Assembly: GCA_024645155.1 (NCBI GenBank)
Contig: JAHEGF010000011.1
Span: 1-26,054, forward strand
DNA length: 26,054 nucleotides
Reading direction: 5' to 3'
From: Phyllobacteriaceae bacterium
GTDB lineage: Bacteria; Pseudomonadota; Alphaproteobacteria; Rhizobiales; Rhizobiaceae
Part shown: positions 7,664-15,052 of the stretch, one piece after another
How the letters are laid out: each line of letters begins with the position of its first letter
How positions within the stretch are numbered: the first letter of the stretch is position 1
Notes under the pieces: model-generated
What the model was told of the DNA's origin: nothing
Databases searched by the model: none
Seen by the model: the letters and a program-made list of their open reading frames with translations, nothing else
Made by a program: the position numbers and the translations under genes

Positions 7664-8620
7664 ATGACCAGTTGGTTGTCCGCAATTGTAGGTGAAACCG
7701 CAGCGCCTGCTGTCACCCTTTTTGTATACGGTATCCTGATTATCGTCGTTCTGGTGCTGCTGGCATGGATAGCCCGGCGCACCATGGGCGGCACTTTTGT
7801 CGCCGGCGGTCACAACCGGCGCGCGCGTCTGGCCGTGATGGATGCTGCTGCTGTCGATTCACGCCGCCGTCTTGTACTCGTGCGCCGTGACGATATCGAG
7901 CATCTGATTCTGATAGGTGGTTCAAGCGACATTGTCATCGAACAGAATATCCGCATGACCGATCGCATTGGCAGTGCCGAACGCCCCGAGGCTGCACCGG
8001 AGAACGCCCGCGCCACGGAAAAATCCGCACCATCCCGGTCGCCGGCGCCCGAAGCAGCCAAACCGGCACCTCCGATTGGTGCAAGAGCAGATACTCCTGC
8101 AACATCTGCAGCAGCAGCAGTATCAGCCGCAGCAGCTACAGCCTACTCTGCGCATCCGGCAAAACCGGCCGAGGCGGCTCCACCGGTCCGGCCCGAGCCG
8201 CCGAAAATGCCACTGCGCCCGGCGCCAACGCCGGAACCACGCAAAGAGCCTGCCGCACAAGAACCCGCCACAAGAGCCGAAGCCCATCGGCCGGCGCCCG
8301 CGGCCCCGGTACCCGAAAAATCGCAGGATGCCGACGGAGATGACATCGATTCCGCGCTGATGGATGAACTGGAGGATTCGCTCCAACTGGATACGACGGC
8401 AGCGCGAAAAAAAACCGAATCGGAACAACCATCCCCGCAACAGCCGCAATCGGCCGACACCGTACACGAAACCCGGCCCTCCAGACCTTCGGATGACGAA
8501 TCAAGCCCCGAAGACGACGAAGCAGTTCTGGACGACGATGAAGCAGGTGAGAACGAGGCAAGTCTGGAAGACGAAATGGAACGGCTTTTGCGGGACCTGT
8601 CTACCGGCACCAAACGCTGA
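7664..8620 (+). CDS. FliO-like membrane protein with long disordered acidic tail
   Basis: A strong ribosome binding site (AGGAGG, 7651-7656) sits 7 nt before the ATG. The 318-residue product has a short N-terminus, one transmembrane helix (about 14-38) and a small domain (about 45-105) with the pattern RRRLVLVRRDDIEHLILIGG followed by DIVIEQ. This resembles the FliO family (flagellar biosynthesis), in which the helix anchors a small cytosolic beta domain near the flagellar export gate. The remaining two thirds is low-complexity: Ala/Pro-rich (about 105-225), then Asp/Glu-rich (about 226-310), almost certainly disordered. E. coli FliO is only about 120 residues, so this one is far longer. No other flagellar gene is nearby; it sits between cckA and dksA. 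The FliO assignment is by pattern and family knowledge, so a general membrane-protein role is possible. Confidence 0.65.
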   Translation: MTSWLSAIVGETAAPAVTLFVYGILIIVVLVLLAWIARRTMGGTFVAGGHNRRARLAVMDAAAVDSRRRLVLVRRDDIEHLILIGGSSDIVIEQNIRMTDRIGSAERPEAAPENARATEKSAPSRSPAPEAAKPAPPIGARADTPATSAAAAVSAAAATAYSAHPAKPAEAAPPVRPEPPKMPLRPAPTPEPRKEPAAQEPATRAEAHRPAPAAPVPEKSQDADGDDIDSALMDELEDSLQLDTTAARKKTESEQPSPQQPQSADTVHETRPSRPSDDESSPEDDEAVLDDDEAGENEASLEDEMERLLRDLSTGTKR

Positions 8621-8702
8621 TCTGATGTGCAATCCCCGAACCTGAGACCAGGCAGCGGGCCGTTAACTGCCGCCATGCGGGAAGATGTTTTATACGACGC
8701 TG

Positions 8703-9119
8703 TCAGTCGTCGCGGTAGACCTTCTCGCGCCGTTCATGGCGCTCCTGGGCCTCGATTGACAGCGTGGCAATGGGCCGGGCATCCAGACGGCGCAGGCTGA
8801 TCGGTTCGCCGGTCTCCTCGCAATAGCCATAGGTCCCTTCGTCGATCCGGTGCAGCGCCTCGTCTATTTTCGAAATCAGCTTGCGCTGCCGGTCGCGTGC
8901 ACGCAGTTCGATTGCGCGATCGGTTTCCGACGACGCCCGGTCTGCCAGATCCGGATGGTTGATGTTATCCTGCTGCAGCGTCTCCAGCGTTTCGCGCGCT
9001 TCACGCAGGATTTCCTCTTTCCATTTGACCAGCTTTTGCCGGAAATAGTCTTTTTGCCGGTCATTCATGAACGGCTCATCATCAGTCGGATGATATTTTA
9101 CCTCGGACGAAACACTCAT
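8703..9119 (-). CDS. dksA: RNA polymerase-binding transcription factor DksA
   Basis: The 138-residue protein has the DksA layout. A coiled-coil (about 20-95) has its tip DxxDxA motif conserved as Asp57, Asp60 and Ala62; a globular part and a C-terminal helix rich in Glu and Arg follow. DksA enters the secondary channel of RNA polymerase and acts with ppGpp on stable RNA and amino-acid promoters. The four-cysteine zinc site is mostly lost: Cys100 remains, but the positions equivalent to the other three are Thr103, Ser121 and Ala124. This one-cysteine form is usual in rhizobial DksA, so it is probably functional and zinc-independent rather than decayed. It is divergent from the SixA-like gene and convergent with the FliO-like gene. 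The spacing between the FliO-like stop and dksA stop (82 nt) holds no clear terminator. Confidence 0.9.
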   Translation of the reverse strand: MSVSSEVKYHPTDDEPFMNDRQKDYFRQKLVKWKEEILREARETLETLQQDNINHPDLADRASSETDRAIELRARDRQRKLISKIDEALHRIDEGTYGYCEETGEPISLRRLDARPIATLSIEAQERHERREKVYRDD

Positions 9120-9150
9120 ACGACTCGTTCCCTGATGCCTATGGCGGGCC

Positions 9151-9179
9151 TATATATTCTCGCCCGTCCAATCGCACAA
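9151..9179 (-). promoter_or_regulatory. Possible sigma-70-type promoter of dksA
   Basis: Read on the minus strand, TTGTGC (9179-9174) and TATATA (9156-9151) are 17 nt apart. Transcription from here would start near 9144 and give a leader of about 25 nt before the dksA ATG at 9119. The -35 match is only partial, so this is a tentative call. Confidence 0.28.
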
Positions 9180-9306
9180 GTACGAAGACGCCGCCAATCA
9201 CGGTAAAGTTAAATTGGTGTCCTCTGCATTGTCTGGCCCGTATCGGAACCGGGGATTAACCGGTTGCGCAATTGCAAAGCTGATCGCACCGCATTATTGG
9301 CTGGCA

Positions 9307-9807
9307 ATGAGCAGGATTTTGTTGTTGCGGCACGCTCGTGCTGCCTGGCCGAGCCCCGGAATGCGTGATTTCGATCGTCCGCTGCATGATCGCGGGCGCA
9401 CCGATGCCGAACGCCTCGGCCGCGAACTGGCAGCCCGCAACCTTGTTCCAGCAAAGGTGTTGTGCTCCGCTGCCACCAGGGCAGCGCAAACCTGGGCCGA
9501 GGTCGCACGCGGCTTGCCCGATGTTCCGGTCACCTATGACAAGGCGCTCTACAGCGAGGACGGCAATACCTACATGGACGCGATTCGCGGTGCTGACGCC
9601 GACCCGCTACTCATCATCGGGCACAATCCGATGCTTGAAGACATTGTCCATGCCCTTGACGGTGACAAGAACAACCGGTCGCAGTCGATCCTTGAAACCG
9701 GATATCCGACTTGCGGGCTGGCGGTTTTCGAGCTGGATGGCACACCGGGCTGCCTTGAGACAGGTTCGGCGCGCCTGACAGGCTTCCTTGCTCCCGGGCG
9801 CTACTGA
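9307..9807 (+). CDS. SixA-like histidine phosphatase
   Basis: Starting at ATG 9307 the product is 166 residues. It belongs to the histidine phosphatase (phosphoglycerate-mutase-like) superfamily. The N-terminal strand ends in LLLRHARA, with the nucleophilic His9 in RHA in place of the more usual RHG, and the second catalytic histidine is His106 in IIGHNPML. The short length, the HDRGRTDAERLG segment and the absence of extra lobes fit the SixA group. E. coli SixA dephosphorylates HPt domains, notably of ArcB and PtsP; whether this protein does so is inference. A longer frame from 9214 would add 31 residues before the core strand and is unlikely. The Shine-Dalgarno is weak. The gene is divergent from dksA and precedes the ycjX-like gene by about 90 nt. 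Confidence 0.8.
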   Translation: MSRILLLRHARAAWPSPGMRDFDRPLHDRGRTDAERLGRELAARNLVPAKVLCSAATRAAQTWAEVARGLPDVPVTYDKALYSEDGNTYMDAIRGADADPLLIIGHNPMLEDIVHALDGDKNNRSQSILETGYPTCGLAVFELDGTPGCLETGSARLTGFLAPGRY

Positions 9808-9894
9808 CGCCCGGTATCCGCGGTATAAGGCGGCGCGGTTTCATTTGCCCTGTGTGCCACCTATATGTGGATCGGATCGCGACGGGAGCATCGA

Positions 9895-11364
9895 TTGGCA
9901 TCACTGACATCAATGACGGACGAGGCCCTGATCGCATTCGACACGATATCGGATCGGGCAACATCGCTTTTCAGCCCGTCGCTGCGCCTTGGTGTGACCG
10001 GCCTGTCGCGGGCCGGCAAGACCGTCTTCATCTCGGCACTGGTGCACAACCTCCTCCACGGTGGACGCCTGCCTCTTTTCGAACCCGCCCAGTCCGGGAG
10101 AATTGCGCGCGCCTATCTTGAACCGCAACCGGACGACGGCGTTCCGCGCTTCCAGTATGAGGACCACATCGCCTCCCTGATCGATGACCGCGTGTGGCCG
10201 CAGTCAACACGTTCGATCTCGCAACTCCGGTTGACGATCGAATACGAAACTGCATCCGGTTGGGGCCGTTTGTTTTCCGGCGGACGCCTGTCGGTCGACA
10301 TCGTCGACTATCCCGGTGAATGGCTGCTTGACCTGCCGTTGCTGGGCAAGTCCTACTTCGAATTCTCCCGCGAGGCCTTTGAACTGTCGAAACTGCCGGT
10401 TCGTTCACAGCTCGCGGCGGACTGGCACAAGGCCGCAGCAGCAGCCGATGCCAATTCGGAAGCCGACGAGATGACCGCACGCCAGCTTGCAGGACAGTTC
10501 ACCGCATACCTGCAGGCGTGCCGGCACGACGAACGCGCGTTGTCGACGCTGCCGCCGGGACGGTTCCTGATGCCGGGCGACATGGAAGGTTCGCCTGCCC
10601 TGACATTTGCCCCGTTGCCGGAACTGGCCGGCGGTAAGGCCCGCGCCGGAAGCCTCGCAGCAATGATGGAGCGCCGCTACGAGGCCTACAAGACGCTGGT
10701 CGTCAAACCGTTCTTTCGCGAGCATGTCGCTCGTCTTGACCGCCAGATAGTCCTCGTTGATGCGATGCAGGCCATGAATGCCGGCGCCGGCGCGATTGCC
10801 GATCTCGAGCGCGCGCTGACCGAGATACTGGCCTGTTTCAGGCCCGGTTCGACAAATATGCTTACCGGTCTGGTTACCCGGCGCATTGACCGTATCCTGA
10901 TTGCCGCCACCAAGGCCGATCATCTGCACCACGAGGGTCATGACCGGCTGCAAAAAATCGTGCGCCGCCTTGTCGACCGTGCCGCCAGGCGTGCCGGTGT
11001 GTCTGGCGCAAGTGCGGAGGTGCTGGCGATGGCGGCGGTACGATCGACCCGCGAAGGAACCGTCAAACATGACGGGGAAACCCTGCCTGTCATCATCGGA
11101 ACTCCGCTGAAGGGCGAGACGATCGATGGTGAGCGCTACGATGGCAAAACCGAAACCGCGATATTTCCAGGCGATCTGCCCGCCCGTCCCGAAACGCTTT
11201 TCAAGAAAGCTGGTAACGATGGCGCTGGCGACGAACCGATGATCCGGTTCGTCCGCTTCCGCCCGCCGGTGCTGGAAACCAACGATACCGGGCTTGCCCT
11301 GTCGCTGCCGCATATCCGGCTCGACCGTGCATTGCAATTCCTTTTGGGAGACCGTCTGTCATGA
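9895..11364 (+). CDS. YcjX-like P-loop NTPase (DUF463)
   Basis: I place the start at TTG 9895 because GGGAG at 9884-9888 sits 6 nt before it and the resulting N-terminus (MASLTSMTDEALIAFD) aligns with rhizobial relatives. ATG codons at 9865 and 9913 are in frame alternatives. The 489-residue product has a P-loop at residues 36-43 (GLSRAGKT), followed by FISALVHNLLHGGRLPLFEP, characteristic of the YcjX family. The later DYPGEWLLDLPLL segment supplies a DxxG-like switch motif, and the ATKADHLHHEGHDRL segment is an NKxD-like base-recognition element. YcjX proteins are stress-associated putative GTPases, nearly always paired with a YcjF membrane protein. That partner gene follows here with a 4-nt overlap, which indicates co-translation. 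Confidence 0.88.
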   Translation: MASLTSMTDEALIAFDTISDRATSLFSPSLRLGVTGLSRAGKTVFISALVHNLLHGGRLPLFEPAQSGRIARAYLEPQPDDGVPRFQYEDHIASLIDDRVWPQSTRSISQLRLTIEYETASGWGRLFSGGRLSVDIVDYPGEWLLDLPLLGKSYFEFSREAFELSKLPVRSQLAADWHKAAAAADANSEADEMTARQLAGQFTAYLQACRHDERALSTLPPGRFLMPGDMEGSPALTFAPLPELAGGKARAGSLAAMMERRYEAYKTLVVKPFFREHVARLDRQIVLVDAMQAMNAGAGAIADLERALTEILACFRPGSTNMLTGLVTRRIDRILIAATKADHLHHEGHDRLQKIVRRLVDRAARRAGVSGASAEVLAMAAVRSTREGTVKHDGETLPVIIGTPLKGETIDGERYDGKTETAIFPGDLPARPETLFKKAGNDGAGDEPMIRFVRFRPPVLETNDTGLALSLPHIRLDRALQFLLGDRLS

Positions 11365-12461
11365 CCGAATCCGGACCGCGCAAACCGGCATCTTTCCGCG
11401 TCAAGCCGGACCGGGAACCGCAGCGCCCGGCAAGATCCGGTACCGGCAGAACCGGTCCCGCTCCAAGAAAGCCGCGCGCCGTCAGGGAAACATCGAAGGC
11501 CGTGATTGTCCCCGCCACCGACGATCCTTTCGACCTGCCCGATACGGTAGCCACGCCGCCCACACCTTCCGTGGCCTCCAGACGCCGCTCCTATCTGGTG
11601 CGCCTGTTCCTTGCTTCCATCGGCATTTTGGTCACGCTGGCAATTGGCCTGTGGGCCGACACGCTTGTCCGTAACCTGTTTGCCCGGTCTGACTGGCTTG
11701 GCTGGGCAGCGCTTTGTGCCGCGGGTCTTGCCACGCTTTGCCTGCTTCTGATCGTTATCCGCGAACTCGCAGCACTTTCCCGACTGGGCTCGGTGACAAG
11801 ACTGCGTGCGCGGGCTGCCCGCGCCATTGCCGACAATGACAGCAAGGCTGCCCGAGCGGTAGCCAGGGACCTTGTAACGCTTCTTGCCTCCGATCCGGCA
11901 ACCGCTGCCGGCCGCAAAACCCTTGAATCAGTGTCCGGTGAGGTAATCGACGGCAGCGACCTGATCGGGCTCGCAGAAACCGAACTTTTGCGGCCGCTTG
12001 ACACCCGTGCCCGCAAATTGATCCTCGAATCTGCCAAGCGGGTGTCGGTCGTCACCGCCGTCAGTCCGCGGGCACTGGTCGATGTCGGCTATGTCCTGTT
12101 TGAAGCCGGTCGGCTGATACGCCGCATTTCCGAACTGTACGGAGGCAGGCCCGGAACCGCCGGTTTCTTCCGGCTTGCCGGCCGCGTTGCCAGCCATCTG
12201 GCGGTGACCGGCTCTATCGCGGTTGGCGACAGTTTGATCCAGCAGGTCATCGGACACGGCCTTGCGGCGCGCCTGTCGTCAAGGCTTGGCGAAGGTGTGG
12301 TAAACGGCCTTATGACCGCCCGGATCGGCGTTGCCGCAATGGATGTTGTGCGCCCGTTGCCATTCGCCCGCGAAAATAGACCGGGCATCGGCGGTTTTTT
12401 ATCCGACCTGGCCCGCTTTACCGGCAAACCGGCCGAAAGTGGCGGCAGCGAAAAAAAATAG
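11361..12461 (+). CDS. YcjF-like inner-membrane protein (DUF697/TIGR01620 type)
   Basis: The ATG overlaps the ycjX-like stop (ATGA), so the two are an operon. The 366-residue product has a Pro/Arg-rich, probably disordered cytosolic N-terminus (1-75) and two transmembrane helices (about 78-98 and 112-134). A large helical domain follows, including a C-terminal part with VNGLMTARIGVAAMDVVRPLPF. This arrangement, and the adjacency to ycjX, identify the YcjF family. Its exact job is unsettled; the pair is linked to envelope stress in enterobacteria and is conserved in alphaproteobacteria. The next gene is 100 nt downstream and appears to have its own promoter. Confidence 0.85.
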   Translation: MTESGPRKPASFRVKPDREPQRPARSGTGRTGPAPRKPRAVRETSKAVIVPATDDPFDLPDTVATPPTPSVASRRRSYLVRLFLASIGILVTLAIGLWADTLVRNLFARSDWLGWAALCAAGLATLCLLLIVIRELAALSRLGSVTRLRARAARAIADNDSKAARAVARDLVTLLASDPATAAGRKTLESVSGEVIDGSDLIGLAETELLRPLDTRARKLILESAKRVSVVTAVSPRALVDVGYVLFEAGRLIRRISELYGGRPGTAGFFRLAGRVASHLAVTGSIAVGDSLIQQVIGHGLAARLSSRLGEGVVNGLMTARIGVAAMDVVRPLPFARENRPGIGGFLSDLARFTGKPAESGGSEKK

Positions 12462-12501
12462 CCGCCAAACCGGGTAAGGCGGTTGCCCGAAATATAATCC
12501 G

Positions 12502-12509
12502 TTAACCAT
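12502..12509 (+). promoter_or_regulatory. Candidate CtrA half-site TTAACCAT
   Basis: TTAACCAT is the known alphaproteobacterial CtrA half-site. It lies 53 nt before the ATG at 12562 and 37 nt before a TATAAT hexamer at 12547-12552. A second TATAAT is at 12493-12498, directly upstream of it. There is no matching second half-site at the 7-nt spacing of the full CtrA box. By chance alone one such octamer could occur in a window this size, so position is the main argument. Confidence 0.35.
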
Positions 12510-12546
12510 TGCAGGTCATGATCGCCTCCAAGGTAATCATTCCGCG

Positions 12547-12552
12547 TATAAT
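12547..12552 (+). promoter_or_regulatory. Perfect -10 hexamer placing transcription start at or next to the ATG
   Basis: TATAAT ends 9 nt before the ATG at 12562, which would place the transcription start at about 12558-12562 and give a leaderless or nearly leaderless mRNA. No -35 match is visible 16-18 nt upstream. Activation from upstream would fit the absence of a -35. Confidence 0.35.
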
Positions 12553-12561
12553 GGGTTCCCG

Positions 12562-13101
12562 ATGCTTCACAAGCTTTTCATCTCCTCGACATTCGCCATG
12601 GCTGCAACGGCTTTCCTGGCCCTTCCGGCAGCCGCCGCTGATCGCGACGCGGATTTTTTCAAGACCGTTGAGGGCGAGTGGTCAGGACCCGGCGAAATCG
12701 TTGCCGGCAAGTACAAGGGCACCAAGTTCATCTGCAACTTTACCGGCTCGACCCCGGCAAACACGGCCGGCATGGCGCTTGACGGATCATGCCGGGTTGG
12801 CGTGTTTTCGCAGAAAATGTCTGCAAGTGTCGAGCGCGTCGGTCGCGACTACAAGGGCAAGTTCCTCGATGGCGCCGCAGGCAAGGGCCTGGACGTAATC
12901 TCCGGCAATGTCGATGACGGTCGCGTCGTTTTCGGCCTCAACCGCAAGAAACTGAAAGGTGCGCTTCTGGCAAACCTTGCAGATCCCGACAACATGAAGG
13001 TTACCGTCTCGGTGCGCGTCAACAAGGAGCTTGTCCCGGTCATCGGCATGAACCTGAAGCGCCTCGACGTATCGTCAACCGGTTCGATCGCCCGCAAATA
13101 G
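12562..13101 (+). CDS. Secreted hypothetical protein
   Basis: The 179-residue product has a signal peptide (MLHKL, then a hydrophobic stretch, likely cleavage after PAAAA near residue 26), so it is probably periplasmic. The mature part starts DRDADFFKTVEGEWSGPGEI and reads like a beta-rich, lipocalin-like small-ligand fold (repeating short strands and Gly turns), but I do not recognise a named family. Two cysteines (in KFICNF and DGSCRV) could form a disulfide. There is no Shine-Dalgarno in front of the ATG; instead a perfect TATAAT ends 9 nt upstream. The next downstream ATG would remove the n-region of the signal peptide, so I keep this start. It ends 18 nt from the convergent folK stop. 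Confidence 0.75.
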   Translation: MLHKLFISSTFAMAATAFLALPAAAADRDADFFKTVEGEWSGPGEIVAGKYKGTKFICNFTGSTPANTAGMALDGSCRVGVFSQKMSASVERVGRDYKGKFLDGAAGKGLDVISGNVDDGRVVFGLNRKKLKGALLANLADPDNMKVTVSVRVNKELVPVIGMNLKRLDVSSTGSIARK

Positions 13102-13119
13102 CCTTTCCCGAAACACGTT

Positions 13120-13659
13120 CTAACGCCCGGCAGCTGGGGATTCCCACCACCCCGGACCGGCGATGACTTCAAGCCCTCTTCGATCCGTGTCATTGGCCAA
13201 CTGCTTGACCGTTTTCCCCGCGATCTCCAGGTCGCCGGCGATTTCGGCCAGCGGCACCAGGACAAATGCCCGTTCGCCAAGGCGTGGATGCGGCACGATC
13301 AGTCCCGGTTCGTGAACCGGGCCGTCACTATGTTCGAGAATGTCGATGTCGATGAGACGCGGCCCCCAGCGTTCGCCACGGACCCTTTTCAGTTTCCGTT
13401 CCAAACCAAGGCATTCATCAAGCAGTGCGCGCGCACCAAGGCTGGTGCCGAGCACGGCGCAGGCATTGAGGAAATCGGGCTGATCGGTTTTTCCCCACGG
13501 CGGTGTGCGGTAAAGCGACGATACCGCCAAAACCGATATCCGTTCGTTGTTCTCGAGCATATGGAGTGCGGCAGTCATGGCCGCCGCCGGATCGCCCAGG
13601 TTTCCACCAAGTCCGATATGGGCGCTCTTATCCGGGCCAGGCAACGGTAACCTCGACAT
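13120..13659 (-). CDS. folK: 2-amino-4-hydroxy-6-hydroxymethyldihydropteridine pyrophosphokinase (HPPK)
   Basis: HPPK transfers pyrophosphate from ATP to 6-hydroxymethyl-7,8-dihydropterin, giving the substrate of dihydropteroate synthase. The family is seen in GLGGNLGDP near the N-terminus, SSLYRTPPWG with the pterin-stacking aromatic residues, and the signature RWGPRLIDIDIL, followed by PHPRLGERAFVLVPLAEI. The length of 179 residues from ATG 13659 is normal. A longer frame from 13713 adds 18 residues lying deep inside folB and is unlikely. Even so, the start lies about 32 nt inside the end of folB. A TTG five codons later (13644) is an alternative. It is the last gene of the folP-folB-folK operon and converges with the secreted-protein gene. 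Confidence 0.92.
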   Translation of the reverse strand: MSRLPLPGPDKSAHIGLGGNLGDPAAAMTAALHMLENNERISVLAVSSLYRTPPWGKTDQPDFLNACAVLGTSLGARALLDECLGLERKLKRVRGERWGPRLIDIDILEHSDGPVHEPGLIVPHPRLGERAFVLVPLAEIAGDLEIAGKTVKQLANDTDRRGLEVIAGPGWWESPAAGR

Positions 13660-13999
13660 GATCAAGGATGCCCGGCACCGGCGCGTTGGGTTTGCGCACG
13701 GTAATCTCGGCACGCTTGACCTGCGGAAAATGCGCGCAGATCGCCTTTGCGACTTCCAGTGCCAGTGCCTCGATCAGGTAACGGCGATGTCCGGTGATGA
13801 TTTCCTCGATCAACTGGAATGCTTCACCATAATTGACGGTGTTCTCGATACTGTCACTGATCAACGCATCACCGGGGTCGACCACCAGGGTCGCATCGAC
13901 ATAGAACCGCTGGCCAAGCGTTTCTTCCTCGTCGTGAACGCCATGACGGGCAAAAAACGCGCAATTGTGCATACGCATTGTGTAGGTCACGGCCGTCAA
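13628..13999 (-). CDS. folB: Dihydroneopterin aldolase
   Basis: FolB converts 7,8-dihydroneopterin to 6-hydroxymethyl-7,8-dihydropterin and glycolaldehyde. The 123-residue product is of normal length, with the conserved N-terminal strand MHNCAFFARHGVHDEEETLGQRFYVD (read in parts), the NTVNYGEAFQLIEEII segment carrying the substrate-binding Tyr and Glu, and the catalytic lysine in VRKPNAPVPG near the C-terminus. Its ATG overlaps the folP stop by 4 nt and its end overlaps the start of folK, so three folate genes are tightly packed and translationally coupled. Confidence 0.93.
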   Translation of the reverse strand: MTAVTYTMRMHNCAFFARHGVHDEEETLGQRFYVDATLVVDPGDALISDSIENTVNYGEAFQLIEEIITGHRRYLIEALALEVAKAICAHFPQVKRAEITVRKPNAPVPGILDHVEVTVAWPG

Positions 14000-14841
14000 T
14001 CTCCCTGTTGCCGCGCGATCATAGCATCTGTGACCGCCAGCGCATCCGCATTAAAAGCGACATTGTGTACCCGAAAAATATCAACCCCGCGCAACCGCAG
14101 GAAAACCGACGTCGCAGCGGTTCCGGCATCGCGATCGCCAGATTCCCGGCCCGTCAGGTGGCCGATGAAGCGTTTGCGCGACGTGCCGGCCATCACCGGG
14201 AAGCCAAGGGCGGCCAGTTCGCCGCTCCGTGCCATGAGTTGCAGGTTTTCCTCGCCATTCTTGGCAAACCCGAAGCCCGGATCGATAACGAGGTGGTCAT
14301 TCCGGATCCCCGCGGATGTGGCGATGTTGAATGTCCGTTCGAAGAAAACCCGCTGATCCTCGATCACATCGGCGCGCTTGTCACGCCCGCGCCCGGTATG
14401 CATCGCCACCAGCCCGGCGCCGGTTTCAGCCACCAGGCCGGCAATGTCGGGTTCGCGGTGCAGTCCCCAGACATCGTTGACAATATGCGCGCCGGCAGCC
14501 ACCGCCAGCCGCGCCGTCTCCGCCCGGTAGGTGTCGGCCGATATCAGCGTATCGCTATGCGCTGACAGCCATTCGATCACCGGCAAGATGCGGCCCTGTT
14601 CTTCGCCGGCCGATACCGCCCCGGCTCCCGGACGCGTGGATTCGCCGCCGACATCGATGATCGCGGCGCCCTCGCCGATCATGCGTTGTGCCTGCGCAAT
14701 GGCGGCGTCGAACGTGTCAAACGCACCGCCATCGGAAAACGAATCCGGCGTGACATTCAATATGCCCATGATCCGTGCGGTTGGGCCGAGTTCAAGACTG
14801 CGGCCGTGGGCGAGACGCCATGTGCGGGTGATGGGGGTCAT
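13996..14841 (-). CDS. folP: Dihydropteroate synthase
   Basis: DHPS condenses 6-hydroxymethyl-dihydropterin pyrophosphate with p-aminobenzoate to give dihydropteroate, and is the sulfonamide target. The 281-residue product carries all family motifs: MGILNVTPDSFSDGG at residues 25-39, DVGGESTRPGA, the aspartate in NDVWG, DPGFGFAKNGEENLQLM, and GTSRKRFIG near the C-terminus. The N-terminal WRLAHGRSLELGP segment preceding the first motif is typical of rhizobial FolP. It is the first gene of the folP-folB-folK unit. The 211 nt between it and the divergent DUF922 gene should hold the promoters of both, but I see no clear promoter match there. Confidence 0.95.
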   Translation of the reverse strand: MTPITRTWRLAHGRSLELGPTARIMGILNVTPDSFSDGGAFDTFDAAIAQAQRMIGEGAAIIDVGGESTRPGAGAVSAGEEQGRILPVIEWLSAHSDTLISADTYRAETARLAVAAGAHIVNDVWGLHREPDIAGLVAETGAGLVAMHTGRGRDKRADVIEDQRVFFERTFNIATSAGIRNDHLVIDPGFGFAKNGEENLQLMARSGELAALGFPVMAGTSRKRFIGHLTGRESGDRDAGTAATSVFLRLRGVDIFRVHNVAFNADALAVTDAMIARQQGD

Positions 14842-15052
14842 TGCCGTTATTGCCGGTCCTTGGTGGTCGATGCCAAACAGGCGGATGAAATTTCAACGAT
14901 GCCTTTTTCCATACACGACGGTAGCGGGGAAGCCATTACCGTACAATCATCGCAAACGACCACGCAGAGCCCAATCACCGGAACCCATGCATTTCCGCCA
15001 TGCGCTCAAACATTTGCCTTGCGCGCGGCGCGCCGTCAGCGCATGGTCAATC

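Noticed and set aside
8143..8676. Minus-strand Ser-rich frame over the tail of the FliO-like gene
   Set aside because: It is a compositional shadow of the Asp/Glu-rich tail. The sense gene has a strong ribosome binding site and a recognisable core.
8648..8680. Hairpin-like GGCAG...CTGCC between the FliO-like gene and dksA
   Set aside because: The stem is only 5 bp with a 10-nt loop and there is no T-run on either strand, so it is not a convincing terminator.
9144..9166. CGGGC...GCCCG inverted repeat upstream of dksA
   Set aside because: It is a 5-bp match in GC-rich sequence with a 13-nt spacer and could easily be chance. Only the TATATA between the arms was kept, as a weak promoter call.
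13547..14356. Plus-strand open frame of 269 codons across folK, folB and folP
   Set aside because: It is antisense to three well-conserved folate genes and has no recognisable product.
14531..15052. N-terminal extension of the DUF922 protein by about 170 residues
   Set aside because: It would overlap folP in antisense and lacks any signal peptide. A proper signal peptide begins at 15053.
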